In this document: piece by piece, positions 9,219 to 18,584 of the stretch
How the letters are laid out: each line of letters begins with the position of its first letter
Position numbering within the stretch: position 1 is the stretch's first letter
Origin: Nocardioides sp. HDW12B
Lineage (GTDB): Bacteria; Actinomycetota; Actinomycetes; Propionibacteriales; Nocardioidaceae
Assembly: GCF_011299595.1 (NCBI RefSeq)
Contig: NZ_CP049867.1
Location: 3,782,001 to 3,846,000 of the forward strand
DNA length: 64,000 nucleotides
Direction: 5' to 3'
The notes under the pieces: model-generated
What the model was told of the DNA's origin: nothing
The model's database searches: none
What the model saw: only the letters and a program-made list of their open reading frames with translations
Made by a program: the position numbers and the translations under genes

Positions 9219-9221
9219 GCT
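9216..9221 (+). promoter_or_regulatory. Leaderless -10 box for the AIM24 gene
   Basis: TAGGCT, six bases before ATG 9228; its first three bases are the stop codon of the sigma-factor gene. Confidence 0.6.
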
Positions 9222-9227
9222 GGCGCC

Positions 9228-9941
9228 ATGAAGAGTGACCTGTTCGCCCAGTCCAACCTGGAGAACGAGACGCAGACCCGCTTCGCGCTCCAGAACGAGC
9301 AGCTCCTGCGCGTCTCGCTCGGCCCCGACGTGCTCTCGGTCAAGGGTGCGATGGTCGCCTTCCAGGGCCAGATCCGCTTCGACCACGAGAAGTCCGGCAG
9401 CATGGGCAAGCTGCTCAAGAAGGCGCTGACCTCGGAGGACATGCCGCTGATGCGCGTCAGCGGCCAGGGCGAGGTGTTCTTCGCCAACGAGGCCGGCTAC
9501 GTCTACATCCTCGAGCTCGACGGCGACGGCATCAGCGTCAACGGTCGCAACCTGCTCGCCTTCGACGCCGCCATGAGCTGGGACATCAACCGGGTCAAGG
9601 GCGCCGGCGTGATGGCGGGCGGTCTCTTCAACACGGTGGTGACCGGCCAGGGCTCCGTCGCGCTGTGCACGGTCGGCAAGCCGGTCGTGCTCGACTGCTC
9701 GCAGCAGCCGACGTACGTCGACACCAACGCGGCCGTCGCCTGGTCGGCCAACCTCGTGCCGCAGGTCGTCAGCAGCATGAACATGAAGTCGATGCTGCGC
9801 GGCGGCACCGGCGAGGCCCTGCAGTTCGCCTTTCACGGCCCGGGGTTCGTGGTGGTGCAGCCCTCGGAGTGGGTGGCGCAGGCCTCCCAGGGCTCCGGTG
9901 GCGGGGGCGGCGGCCTCATGGGCAACCTGCTCAACGGCTGA
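9228..9941 (+). CDS. AIM24 family protein
   Basis: 237 residues with the beta-rich AIM24 (TRAP-like) fold; residues ~90-190 hold the typical MRVSGQGEVFFANEAGYVYI and AAVAWSANL segments. Bacterial members are uncharacterised cytoplasmic proteins, so no function is assigned. The tail is Gly-rich (GSGGGGGGLMGNLLNG). The 3' end overlaps the convergent MFS gene by 11 bases. Confidence 0.9.
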   Translation: MKSDLFAQSNLENETQTRFALQNEQLLRVSLGPDVLSVKGAMVAFQGQIRFDHEKSGSMGKLLKKALTSEDMPLMRVSGQGEVFFANEAGYVYILELDGDGISVNGRNLLAFDAAMSWDINRVKGAGVMAGGLFNTVVTGQGSVALCTVGKPVVLDCSQQPTYVDTNAAVAWSANLVPQVVSSMNMKSMLRGGTGEALQFAFHGPGFVVVQPSEWVAQASQGSGGGGGGLMGNLLNG

Positions 9942-11340
9942 CCGGCCCCGGCACGTCCGGGCGTTGCCGGGTGACGCGCGCGAAGACCACGGCGAGCACC
10001 AGGTAGCAGGCGGCGACGGTCGCCAGGGCGACCGGTGCCCGTCCGTCGCGGGGCAGCAGGACGACCGCGCTCACGGCGGCGGAGACGAACGCGACGTTGA
10101 ACAGCACGTCGTACAGCGAGAACACCCGACCGCGGAACGCGTCGTCGACGTCGCGCTGCACGAAGGTGTCGACGCAGATCTTGATGCCTTGGGCCGCCAG
10201 GCCGACGCCGAACGACGCGACCAGCAGGGTCGGCTCGGTGAGGCGGACGGCGGGGAGCAGCTGCACGGCGGCGGCGCCGGCCAGCAGCAGCACGATCCAG
10301 CGGTGCGGCCGGACCCGCTCGGTCACGACCGGGGTCAGCAGCGCGGCGGACAGGAACCCGGCCCCCCCGGCGAGCGTGGTGCGTCCCAGGGCGGCGAAGG
10401 CCGCGTCGGGGTCGTCGGGGTGGAGGCCGTTGCGGAAGTACAGCAGCAGCAGGACCGCGGTGAGCCCGAACAGGTAGCGCTGGCCGGCGATCAGGGCCAG
10501 CCCGGTGGCGGGGTCCCGCCGGCTCCGCAGGTGGCGCAGGCCGTCGACGAGCCCGAGCCCCACCGCCCGCAGCGCCGCCCCCACCGACGGCAGGTCGGCG
10601 GCGGCCGCGTCCGGGTGGTCGCCGGGGAGGCCGGTCCCGGCGGTGCCGGCGGTGCCGGGGCGGTCCGGGCCCAGCAGCGTCCGGGGGATGCGCAGCGCCA
10701 GCGACCCGGCGACGCCGTACAGGAGGGCGGCGAGCAGCAGCACGCCGACGTCGCCCGCGCCCGTCAGGCCGGTCACGAGACCACCGACCCCGAGACCGGC
10801 GAGGAAGGCCATGGTGCCGGCCGTCGGCGTGAGCGCGTTGGCGGTGAGCAGGTCGTCGCCCGACACGGTGTGCGGCAGCCCGGCCGACAGCCCGGCCAGC
10901 AGGAACCGGTTGACCGACAGGCACACGAGCACGACGAGGTAGAACACCGCGTCGGGCAGGTCGGCGGCCACGATGCCCGCGAGCACGGCCGCGATCACCA
11001 CCCGCACCAGGTTGGCCACGACGAGCACCTGCCGGCGCGACCAACGGTCGAGGAACACCCCGACGAACGGCCCGAGCAGCGAGAACGGCAGCAGCACGAC
11101 GGCCAGCGCCACCGCGATCTCGGCCGGGTCGGTCTGGTCCTGGCCGAAGAGCGCGTACGACGTCAGCGCGACCTGCAGCACCCCGTCGCTGAGCTGGCTC
11201 GCCAGGCGGACGCCGAGGAGCCGGCGGAACCAGCGCCCGCGCAGCAGCCGCCGCAGGTGCGCCCAGGAGCTCGGCGTCCTGCCGACCGGCCCCGCGCCGG
11301 GGACCCCGGGCGCCCCGCGGTCCCTCCGTGTCGTCGCCAC
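9931..11340 (-). CDS. MFS transporter
   Basis: 469-residue major facilitator with about 12 hydrophobic segments and the inter-helix basic motif GVFLDRWSRRQVLV between helices 2 and 3. The substrate cannot be read from sequence. GTG 11340 is preferred because a CATGAT hexamer lies exactly six bases upstream (leaderless pattern) and the protein ahead of it would be low-complexity. Divergent from the zinc-ribbon membrane protein; convergent and 11-base overlapping with the AIM24 gene. Confidence 0.85.
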   Translation of the reverse strand: MATTRRDRGAPGVPGAGPVGRTPSSWAHLRRLLRGRWFRRLLGVRLASQLSDGVLQVALTSYALFGQDQTDPAEIAVALAVVLLPFSLLGPFVGVFLDRWSRRQVLVVANLVRVVIAAVLAGIVAADLPDAVFYLVVLVCLSVNRFLLAGLSAGLPHTVSGDDLLTANALTPTAGTMAFLAGLGVGGLVTGLTGAGDVGVLLLAALLYGVAGSLALRIPRTLLGPDRPGTAGTAGTGLPGDHPDAAAADLPSVGAALRAVGLGLVDGLRHLRSRRDPATGLALIAGQRYLFGLTAVLLLLYFRNGLHPDDPDAAFAALGRTTLAGGAGFLSAALLTPVVTERVRPHRWIVLLLAGAAAVQLLPAVRLTEPTLLVASFGVGLAAQGIKICVDTFVQRDVDDAFRGRVFSLYDVLFNVAFVSAAVSAVVLLPRDGRAPVALATVAACYLVLAVVFARVTRQRPDVPGPVSR

Positions 11341-11461
11341 CCGGCCATCATGACGGTCCTGCCTCGCCGGGGGCGGATGCGGCCCTACCCTGACAACCTG
11401 GACAGACGTGCGCACGGTCGACGCGCGTGGCGGTCGGGCGGCCGGGACGAGGAGCAGCGAC

Positions 11462-13096
11462 ATGACGGGGGACGACGCGATGACGTGCGCGACGTGCGGG
11501 GCGACGACCGGGGCGACGACCGGGGCGACGACCGGGGCGACGACCGGGGCGACGACCGGGGCGACGGAGGGGACCTGTCCGGCGTGCGGCGCGGCGCAGG
11601 GACCAGCGACGGGGCAGGCGCCGGCGGCCGGGCAGGCACCAGCGACGAGTCAGGCGCCGGCGGCCGGGCAGGTACCAGCAACGGGGCAGGCTCAGCCGGG
11701 CGAGCAGCGCACGCCGGTCACGCCGGCCGACATCGCGCTCGGGCTGGTCCGCGGCAACTGGGTCGGCGCCGCCGTGGTGGCGGTGTCGACCGCCTTCACG
11801 GCCGGGCTGCTCGGCCTGCTGCTGGCGCTGCTGGCCAAGCCGGTCGACTTCGGGCTGTCGAACACGCTGGCCCTGGCCACCGTGATCGCCACCGGCGCCT
11901 TCGGCGCCGACCTGAAGGTGTCGGTGAGCACCAGCGCCGAGGACAGCTTCGACCTGAGCGGCGACGCCGCGCTGGGCGTGTTCCCCTTCACCGTCACCCT
12001 CCTGGCGCTCGTCGTGGCGGTCCTGGTCTTCCGCCGGGTGACCCGCGACTACCCCTCACCCCTGGTCGCCGCGGGCGACGCCGCGCGGGCGGCCCTGCTC
12101 TTCGGGGTCTGCCTGGCCGTGCCCGCGCTGGTGTTCACCGCCGACAACGACGAGCTGGGCCGCGGATGGGGCCAGGGGCTCTCACGGCAGGCGCTCGACT
12201 ACGACCTGGACATGGGCGCCGACGCCCTCGGCGCCTTCGGCCTCGGCTTCCTCGTCCTGCTGGCCGTGCTGGGGGCGGCGGCCCTCGTACGGCGGAGCAG
12301 CCACCGGTCCGCGTGGGGCGAGCCGGCCACCGGCGCCGGACGGGTCGGGCTGCTGCGTGCCCTGGTCGGCCCCGTCCTCGGCGGGCTGGCCACGGTCGTC
12401 GCGCTGCTCCCCGTCGCCGGCGGCATCGGCTTCCTGTCCCTGATCGCGGGCGAGGACACCGGCGGCGAGGTCACCGGGGAGGGGACGCGCACCGCGGCCT
12501 CCTTCGTCATCGGCGGTCTCGCCAACGGTGGACTCTGGCTGCTCTCGCTCGGCTCGGGCGCCCCCGTCGGCGGGGTGGCCGAGGCGACCGACGCACCGAC
12601 CCAGCGGGAGTACAGCCGGCTCTGGGGCGAGGTCACCGACAGCGAGCCCGGACTGTGGGTCGCCCCGCTGGTCCTCGTGGGCGTGCTGGTGCTCGCGACG
12701 TACGTCGTGCTGAGGCTGGCCCGGCGCGAGCACGGCCTGCTCGCGCTCGGGGCCTGGTTGGTCTCGCTGCTCGTTGCGGTCCCGCTGCTGGTGCGGCTGA
12801 CGTCGGTCCACGCCTCCGGCTCGCTGGAGTCGAGCTTCGCCGGTGCGAACGAGCGGCTCGCCTTCACCGCCGCCGCCGGACCGGAGGGTCTGCAGACCAC
12901 CGTGCTGATCTGGCTGGTGGCGGTGCTCGTGGCGGCGGTCCTGGCCTTCGCGACGGGTCGTGCCGACCCGCAGCAGGCTCGCGCGCTCCTCGCACGCGCC
13001 GGGAGTGCGGTCCAGCGCAACCCGGGACGCCCGGCGCAGGGGACGCCGCCGACCGGGACGTTCCCCGGGACGGCCCCGCCTGACGGTCGCGCCTGA
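11462..13096 (+). CDS. Zinc-ribbon multi-pass membrane protein with repeat-filled loop
   Basis: 544 residues. Two CxxC knuckles (CATC and CPAC, residues ~9-40) are separated by five perfect Ala-Thr-Thr-Gly repeats plus degenerate ends. A low-complexity region with GQAPA units follows, then roughly 8-10 membrane helices from residue ~95 onward. The start is ATG 11462 with GAGGAG upstream. I do not recognise the family; actinobacterial zinc-ribbon membrane proteins of this design have no assigned function. A TACCCT hexamer at about 11386 could be its -10 box. Confidence 0.7.
   Translation: MTGDDAMTCATCGATTGATTGATTGATTGATTGATEGTCPACGAAQGPATGQAPAAGQAPATSQAPAAGQVPATGQAQPGEQRTPVTPADIALGLVRGNWVGAAVVAVSTAFTAGLLGLLLALLAKPVDFGLSNTLALATVIATGAFGADLKVSVSTSAEDSFDLSGDAALGVFPFTVTLLALVVAVLVFRRVTRDYPSPLVAAGDAARAALLFGVCLAVPALVFTADNDELGRGWGQGLSRQALDYDLDMGADALGAFGLGFLVLLAVLGAAALVRRSSHRSAWGEPATGAGRVGLLRALVGPVLGGLATVVALLPVAGGIGFLSLIAGEDTGGEVTGEGTRTAASFVIGGLANGGLWLLSLGSGAPVGGVAEATDAPTQREYSRLWGEVTDSEPGLWVAPLVLVGVLVLATYVVLRLARREHGLLALGAWLVSLLVAVPLLVRLTSVHASGSLESSFAGANERLAFTAAAGPEGLQTTVLIWLVAVLVAAVLAFATGRADPQQARALLARAGSAVQRNPGRPAQGTPPTGTFPGTAPPDGRA
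11489..11572 (+). repeat. 12-bp in-frame tandem repeat
   Basis: Five perfect copies of GCGACGACCGGG (11501-11560) flanked by variants GCGACGTGCGGG and GCGACGGAGGGG. They encode (ATTG)n between the two zinc knuckles of the membrane protein. Copy-number changes would keep the frame. Confidence 0.9.
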
Positions 13097-13130
13097 CAGT
13101 CGCGCCCGACGACCTACGACGACCCACGAC

Positions 13131-13175
13131 GAAGCCCCCGGCACCGCTGCGCTCAGGCAGCGGTCCGGGGGCTTC
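13131..13175. terminator. Bidirectional terminator hairpin
   Basis: GAAGCCCCCGG (13131-13141) pairs with CCGGGGGCTTC (13165-13175), with inner CGCTG/CAGCG pairing. It sits between the convergent membrane-protein genes ending at 13096 and 13211. No T-tract, as usual in such GC-rich genomes. Confidence 0.8.
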
Positions 13176-13210
13176 GCGGTGGAGCAGGTCGAGCTGGGGG
13201 AGCAGGCCGG

Positions 13211-14176
13211 TCAGGCCTGCACCGGGTCCCCGTTGAGGGTGCGGAACGTGTAGACCTGCGCCAGCACGACGATCGGGATGGCGGCCAGCAGGCCGACACC
13301 GCAGAGGCAGACGCCGGCGACGTACGCCGCGAAGGTGGCGAGGAAGAACAGGATCAGCTGGCCGATGTTGTCCTTGACCATGCTGATGCTGGCCTTGATC
13401 GCCTCGACGGCGGGCATGTTGCGGTCGATGACGAAGTACAGGGTGAACGAGGTCAGGAAGATGACCGCGATGCCCGGCAGGATGCACAGGATCAGACCGA
13501 CGAAGGTCATGGCGCCGGTGATGATCGCCGCCAGGATCACCTGGCCCCAGTTGATCCCGTTGAAGGCGGAGCCGATGCTGAGCGGCTCGTTGCGGCTGAG
13601 CGCGAGCGCGCCCTTGATGATGCCGGCCTGGATGATCAGCTGGACCACGAAGACCAGCGCGGTCGAGAGCAGGCTGAGGATCATCGCGATGCCGAAGAGG
13701 CCACCGCCCTCGATGCGCCCGGTCTGGGGGTCGACGGTGGCGGTGCCCACGCCGCCGAAGATCGCCTGGCTCAGCAGGTTGACCACGATGCCGGCCACCA
13801 GCAGGACCAGGGCGATCAGGACCAGCGGGCCCCAGTTCGCCTTGAACTTCTCCCAGGCGTAGGTGAAGGCGTTGCCGACGCTGTACGGCTGCTGGCCGTA
13901 CCCGCCCGGACCACCTGGGCCGCCGTACCCGCCGGGGCCGCCGTACCCACCCGGTCCGCCCGGGCCGCCGTACCCGCCGGGGCCGCCGGGCGGGGGAGGC
14001 GGTGTGCCCCAGCCACCACCGGGCGGCGGCGGGGGCGAGCCCCAGCCACCGTCACCGGAGCCGCCGGGCGGACCCGGGGGCGGCGGGGGCGGCGGCGCTC
14101 CCGGGGGCGGGGGAGGCGGGGAGTCAGACCCTCCCGGGGGTGGGGGTGGTTCCGACGGGGGCGTGTTCTGGCTCAT
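13211..14176 (-). CDS. Proline/glycine-rich N-terminal, multi-pass membrane protein
   Basis: 321 residues. The first ~125 are Pro-rich then GGYGGPGGPGGYGG-type repeats; the remainder has about six hydrophobic helices (first at GPLVLIALVLLVAGIVVNLL). The layout resembles actinobacterial membrane proteins with disordered proline-rich cytoplasmic tails; function unknown. ATG 14176 is seven bases downstream of a TAGATT -10 box, so the start is probably leaderless. Confidence 0.8.
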   Translation of the reverse strand: MSQNTPPSEPPPPPGGSDSPPPPPPGAPPPPPPPGPPGGSGDGGWGSPPPPPGGGWGTPPPPPGGPGGYGGPGGPGGYGGPGGYGGPGGPGGYGQQPYSVGNAFTYAWEKFKANWGPLVLIALVLLVAGIVVNLLSQAIFGGVGTATVDPQTGRIEGGGLFGIAMILSLLSTALVFVVQLIIQAGIIKGALALSRNEPLSIGSAFNGINWGQVILAAIITGAMTFVGLILCILPGIAVIFLTSFTLYFVIDRNMPAVEAIKASISMVKDNIGQLILFFLATFAAYVAGVCLCGVGLLAAIPIVVLAQVYTFRTLNGDPVQA

Positions 14177-14183
14177 GGACGTG

Positions 14184-14189
14184 AATCTA
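14184..14189 (-). promoter_or_regulatory. -10 box for the Pro-rich membrane protein
   Basis: TAGATT on the minus strand, seven bases before ATG 14176. Confidence 0.5.
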
Positions 14190-14250
14190 ACGACATTCTT
14201 GTGCGGCTGACAGTCAATCGGCCTCGGGCGGCGCACGTGTCGCCGCACGC

Positions 14251-14287
14251 GACGAGGCCGCGGACCCGGTGGGTCCACGGCCTCGTG
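14251..14287. terminator. Terminator downstream of ino1
   Basis: Hairpin in which GACGAGGCCG (14251-14260) pairs with CGGCCTCGT (14279-14287), with inner GGACCC/GGGTCC pairing. It lies 25 bases after the ino1 stop. Confidence 0.75.
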
Positions 14288-14312
14288 ACGGTGGTGCGGG
14301 GTGGTGCGGCGG

Positions 14313-15404
14313 TCAGCGCTCGACGTCGCCCCGGATGAACGCCTCGACCTGCTGGCGGCCGAGGTCGTCGGCCATCTGCACGGGCGGGGACTTCATCAGG
14401 TAGGTCGACGCCGACAGGATCGGACCGCCGATGCCGCGGTCCTTGGCGATCTTGCAGGCGCGCAGCGCGTCGATGATGATGCCGGCGCTGTTGGGGGAGT
14501 CCCAGACCTCGAGCTTGTACTCCAGGTTCAGCGGGACGTCGCCGAACGCGCGGCCCTCGAGGCGGACGTAGGCCCACTTGCGGTCGTCCAGCCAGGCCAC
14601 GTAGTCCGAGGGGCCGATGTGGACGTTCTTGTCCTCGACCTTGCCGGCCAGCGAGCCGGTCAGGTTGGAGGTGACCGACTGCGTCTTGGAGACCTTCTTG
14701 GACTGCAGGCGCTCGCGCTCCAGCATGTTCTTGAAGTCCATGTTGCCGCCCACGTTGAGCTGGTAGGTGCGGTCCAGCGCGACGCCGCGGTCCTCGAACA
14801 GCTTGGCCATCACGCGGTGGGTGATGGTGGCGCCGACCTGGGACTTGATGTCGTCGCCGACGATCGGGACGCCGGCGGCCTCGAACTTCGCGGCCCACTC
14901 GGGGTCGGAGGCGATGAAGACCGGCAGCGCGTTGACGAAGCCGACACCGGCGTCGATGGCGCACTGGGCGTAGAACTTGTCGGCGTCCTCGGAGCCCACC
15001 GGCAGGTAGGACACCAGCACGTCGACCTCGGCGTCCTTGAGGACCTGGACGACGTCGACGGGCTGCTCCTCGGACTCCTCGATGGTCTCGCGGTAGTACT
15101 TGCCGAGGCCGTCGTGCGTCGGCCCGCGCTGCACCGTCACGCCGGTGGGGGGCACGTCGCAGATGCGGATCGTGTTGTTCTCGGAGGCGCCGATGGCCTC
15201 GGAGAGGTCGAAGCCGACCTTCTTGGCGTCGACGTCGAACGCCGCGACGAACTCGACGTCGGAGACGTGGTAGTCCCCGAACTTCACGTGCATCAGCCCG
15301 GGCACCGTGGCCTCGGGGTCGGCGTCCTTGTAGTACTCCACGCCCTGGACGAGGGACGTCGCGCAGTTGCCGACGCCCACGATGGCGACTCGTACGGAAC
15401 CCAT
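14313..15404 (-). CDS. ino1: myo-Inositol-1-phosphate synthase
   Basis: 363 residues. Converts glucose-6-phosphate to inositol-1-phosphate with NAD+, feeding phosphatidylinositol and mycothiol synthesis in actinobacteria. The N-terminal Rossmann motif [16 protein letters not shown] and the family segments [12 protein letters not shown] and [12 protein letters not shown] are present; the length is typical of the actinobacterial type. ATG 15404 has a good AAGGAG site. It lies downstream of padR in the same order as in mycobacteria, so PadR control is likely. Confidence 0.97.
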   Translation of the reverse strand: MGSVRVAIVGVGNCATSLVQGVEYYKDADPEATVPGLMHVKFGDYHVSDVEFVAAFDVDAKKVGFDLSEAIGASENNTIRICDVPPTGVTVQRGPTHDGLGKYYRETIEESEEQPVDVVQVLKDAEVDVLVSYLPVGSEDADKFYAQCAIDAGVGFVNALPVFIASDPEWAAKFEAAGVPIVGDDIKSQVGATITHRVMAKLFEDRGVALDRTYQLNVGGNMDFKNMLERERLQSKKVSKTQSVTSNLTGSLAGKVEDKNVHIGPSDYVAWLDDRKWAYVRLEGRAFGDVPLNLEYKLEVWDSPNSAGIIIDALRACKIAKDRGIGGPILSASTYLMKSPPVQMADDLGRQQVEAFIRGDVER

Positions 15405-15497
15405 GGTTCTCCTTCGTTGTGTTTCTCGGTGGTCTTGGTGCGGGTGCGGGTGCTGGTGTGCAGTGGTGCGGTGGTGCGGTGGTGCGAGGTCCGGTGA

Positions 15498-16097
15498 TCA
15501 GGGGGTGGGGTCGGGCGCGGGCGGCCGGTCGTCGCGCTCGCGGTCGATGAGGCCCGAGAGCCAGAGCACCTCGCGCTCGACCGACTCGAGCCCGTGGCGC
15601 TGCAGCTCGGCGGTGTAGGTGTCGTTGCCGGTGAGGTGGTCGATCTGCTTCTTGACGCGCTCCAGGCGCTCCTCGAGCCGGGTGCGGCGACCCTCGAGGA
15701 TGCGCAGCCGGGTCTCGCGGTCGGTGCGGCCGAAGAAGGCGAAGCGGACGCCGAAGACGTCGTCCTCCCACGACGAGGGCCCGGAGTCGGCGGTCAGGGC
15801 GGCGAACCGGGCGTAGCCCTCGGGGGTGAGCTCGTAGGTGATGCGCGGCCGACGGCTGGTGACCGGGCCGGCGGAGCCGGTTGAGCTGGGCGCGCCCGGC
15901 TCGGGCGGCACGACGTACTCACGCAGCCAGCCGGCGCGCAGCATCTTCTTCAGCGCCGGGTAGAGCGAGCCGTAGGACAGCACCCGGCCCCAGCCCAGCA
16001 CCACGGTGAGCTGCTTGCGCAGCTCGTAGCCGTGCATCGGGTTCTCGTGGAGCAGTCCGAGGACGGCGAGCTCGAGGGTCTCCCCACGCTTGGCCAC
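15498..16097 (-). CDS. PadR family transcriptional regulator
   Basis: 199 residues. Winged-helix PadR domain (LAVLGLLHENPMHGYELRKQ, YPALKKMLRAGWL) plus a C-terminal helical dimerisation region (RLEERLERVKKQIDHLTG). Two in-frame GTGs exist; 16097 is chosen because GGAGGA lies six bases before it, whereas it abuts the one at 16103. Adjacent to ino1 as in Mycobacterium. A palindromic site in its upstream region may be its operator. Confidence 0.92.
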   Translation of the reverse strand: MAKRGETLELAVLGLLHENPMHGYELRKQLTVVLGWGRVLSYGSLYPALKKMLRAGWLREYVVPPEPGAPSSTGSAGPVTSRRPRITYELTPEGYARFAALTADSGPSSWEDDVFGVRFAFFGRTDRETRLRILEGRRTRLEERLERVKKQIDHLTGNDTYTAELQRHGLESVEREVLWLSGLIDRERDDRPPAPDPTP

Positions 16098-16155
16098 GCC
16101 CACTCCTCCACCCGCTGACCGGTGCCGTCGGTCGGCGGCACGTCTCGGAACAACC

Positions 16156-16173
16156 TATCGCATCGATATATCG
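16156..16173. promoter_or_regulatory. Candidate PadR operator
   Basis: Two overlapping palindromes, TATCG-N3-CGATA (16156-16168) and CGATATATCG (16164-16173), in the padR/ponA intergenic region. This is an unusually AT-rich patch. Assignment to PadR is inference from position. Confidence 0.45.
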
Positions 16174-16292
16174 GCGGTGAGCAAGGCCACGCCCGGATCG
16201 GACGAACCTGGACCAACGTGGCTCGTCGGCGTCCGCGAGCGCCCTACGCTGGGCGGTGGATCTGTCCCCCGACCTCCGAGGAGCAACGACCC

Positions 16293-18554
16293 GTGAGCGG
16301 CGATCGCAAGGAACCCTGGCCCTGGCAGCAGCGCGCTGCCGAGGAGAAGGGTCGCGCCGGTCAGGGCTCCAAGCAGGGCGCCGGGGGCGGCACCGCGCTG
16401 AAGGACGGCAAGCGGCGCGGGAAGTGGTCGCGTGGCTGGCGCCGCGTCGTGAAGTGGATGGCGATCGCGTTCGCGACGCTCTTCGTGATCGGCCTCGGCC
16501 TCTTCGCCTTCGCCTACGCCACCACCGACATCCCGGACCCCAACGAGGGCTTCGAGGCCCAGACCACCTACGTCTACTACGCCGACGGCAAGACGGTGCT
16601 CGGCAAGTTCGCCGAGCAGGACCGCACGAACGTCGACCTCGAGGACGTGCCGGAGGTCGTGCAGGACGCGGTCATCGCCGCCGAGGACCGGACCTTCGAG
16701 ACCAACCGCGGCATCGACCCCAAGGGCATCCTGCGCGCGGCGTTCAACAACGCCTCGGGCGGCGACACCCAGGGCGCCTCGACGATCACCCAGCAGTACG
16801 TCAAGGTCCTCTACCTCAGCCAGGACCGCACCTGGTCGCGCAAGGCCAAGGAAGCGATCCTGTCGCTGAAGATCCAGCGCGAGAAGTCCAAGGACGAGAT
16901 CCTCGAGGGCTACCTGAACACCATCTACTTCGGCCGCGGCGCCTACGGCATCGAGGCCGCCGCCCAGGCCTACTTCGACATCAGCTCCTCCGAGCTCGAC
17001 GTCCGGCAGGCCGCGGTGCTGGCCGCCATCATCAACAGCCCCAACGGCTACGACCCGGCCAACGGCAAGCAGTCGCGCCAGGGTCTGAAGGCGCGCTACG
17101 ACTACGTCCTCGACGGCATGGAGGAGATGGGCACGCTCCCCGCCAAGGTGACGGGCAAGGCGATCCTCGACAAGCTGCCGCCGTTCCCCGAGGTGCAGCA
17201 GCAGAGCCAGTACGGCGGCCAGCGCGGCCACGTGCTCCGACTCGTCCGCAACGAGCTCTCGCGGCTGGGCTACAGCGACTCCGAGATCGACACCGGCGGG
17301 CTCCGGATCACCACCACCCTGTCCCGCAAGGCGATGACGGCCGCCGCCCAGGGCGTCGCGGCCAACCGGCCCGCGCTGCCCGGCCTGCACGTCGCCGTCG
17401 CCTCGGTCGACCCGCGCACCGGGGCGCTGCGCGGGATGTTCGCCGGCCAGGACTACCTGCAGAGCCAGCTCAACTGGGCCGAGGCCGGCGGGGCGCCCGG
17501 CTCGACCTTCAAGCCGTTCGCGCTGGCCGCCGGGCTGGAGTACGGCTACGCGCTGGACTCCTACTTCGACGGCTCGTCGCCGCAGGAGGTGGCCGGCACG
17601 GAGTTCGGCAACCAGGGCGAGGGCGGCGGCATCTCGTACGGCTTCATCAGCCTGCTCCAGGCGACCATCGACTCGGTGAACACCGCCTACGTCAACATGG
17701 CCAACGAGATCGGCGTGGACAACGTCGTCGACACCGCGGTCGACATGGGCATCCCGCGCGACGCCCCCGGGCTGGACGACACGCTGTCGATCGTGCTCGG
17801 CTCCGCCACCGTCAGCCCCATCGACATGGCCAACGCCTACGGCACCATCGCCGACGGCGGGGCGGCGAAGGACGTCTTCATCGTCTCCTCGGTCAAGGCG
17901 CCGGAGAGCCAGGACTACCAGCACAAGCTCCGCAAGGAGCAGGCGATCCCCGAGGACGTCGCGGCCGAGACGTCGTACGCCCTGCAGCAGGTGACCGCGG
18001 TCGGCACCGGCACCAACGCCAACGTGATCGGGCGACCGATCGCCGGCAAGACCGGCACGGCCACCACCGACGGCGGCAACGTGCGGTCCTCGTGGTTCGT
18101 CGGCTACACCCCGCAGCTGGCCACCGCGGTGATGTACACCCGCGGCAACGGCAACCAGCCCCTCAACGGGTTCCTCGACACCTTCTACGGCGGCGAGTAC
18201 CCGGCGCGCACGTGGGCCTCGGTGATGGGCGCCGCGCTGGAGGGCGAGGAGATCCTGTCGTTCCCGGAGCGGGCCTACCTCGACGCCACCGTGGAGTCCT
18301 ACGAGCCCTACACGCCCCCGCCGGAGCCCGAGCCCGAGCCCGAGCCGACCGAGACGGCGGAGCCGTCGCGCGAGCCCGAGCCGGAGCCCAGCTCGGAGGC
18401 CCCGGCCACGACGGCGCCGCCGTCCTCGGCGCCCCCGAGCGAGTCGGCCCCGGCCACCGAGTCCCCGAGCCCGGCCGAGCCGCCGGGCGGTGGCGGGGCG
18501 CGCAGCGACGCAAGCCAGTCACCGGCCGCGGGCCGCGACGAGCCCGGGCCGTGA
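16293..18554 (+). CDS. ponA: Bifunctional penicillin-binding protein (class A)
   Basis: 753 residues. Short basic cytoplasmic tail, membrane helix at ~50-75, glycosyltransferase-51 domain (EDRTFETNRGID, STITQQYVK), then the transpeptidase domain with active-site STFK at ~404-407, SVN at ~461-463 and KTG at ~586-588. The C-terminal ~90 residues are a Pro/Glu/Ser-rich extracellular tail. GTG 16293 has GAGGAG at 16278-16283. Polymerises and cross-links peptidoglycan. It occupies the position of ponA1 next to a GT87 gene and upstream of rpsF/dnaB, as in mycobacteria. A TACGCT hexamer at ~16243 may be the -10 box. Confidence 0.97.
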   Translation: MSGDRKEPWPWQQRAAEEKGRAGQGSKQGAGGGTALKDGKRRGKWSRGWRRVVKWMAIAFATLFVIGLGLFAFAYATTDIPDPNEGFEAQTTYVYYADGKTVLGKFAEQDRTNVDLEDVPEVVQDAVIAAEDRTFETNRGIDPKGILRAAFNNASGGDTQGASTITQQYVKVLYLSQDRTWSRKAKEAILSLKIQREKSKDEILEGYLNTIYFGRGAYGIEAAAQAYFDISSSELDVRQAAVLAAIINSPNGYDPANGKQSRQGLKARYDYVLDGMEEMGTLPAKVTGKAILDKLPPFPEVQQQSQYGGQRGHVLRLVRNELSRLGYSDSEIDTGGLRITTTLSRKAMTAAAQGVAANRPALPGLHVAVASVDPRTGALRGMFAGQDYLQSQLNWAEAGGAPGSTFKPFALAAGLEYGYALDSYFDGSSPQEVAGTEFGNQGEGGGISYGFISLLQATIDSVNTAYVNMANEIGVDNVVDTAVDMGIPRDAPGLDDTLSIVLGSATVSPIDMANAYGTIADGGAAKDVFIVSSVKAPESQDYQHKLRKEQAIPEDVAAETSYALQQVTAVGTGTNANVIGRPIAGKTGTATTDGGNVRSSWFVGYTPQLATAVMYTRGNGNQPLNGFLDTFYGGEYPARTWASVMGAALEGEEILSFPERAYLDATVESYEPYTPPPEPEPEPEPTETAEPSREPEPEPSSEAPATTAPPSSAPPSESAPATESPSPAEPPGGGGARSDASQSPAAGRDEPGP

Positions 18555-18571
18555 CCGGTCCGCCGGGTCGG

Positions 18572-18577
18572 TAGCCT
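18572..18577 (+). promoter_or_regulatory. Leaderless -10 box for the GT87 gene
   Basis: TAGCCT, seven bases before GTG 18585. Confidence 0.55.
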
Positions 18578-18584
18578 GCTCGAC

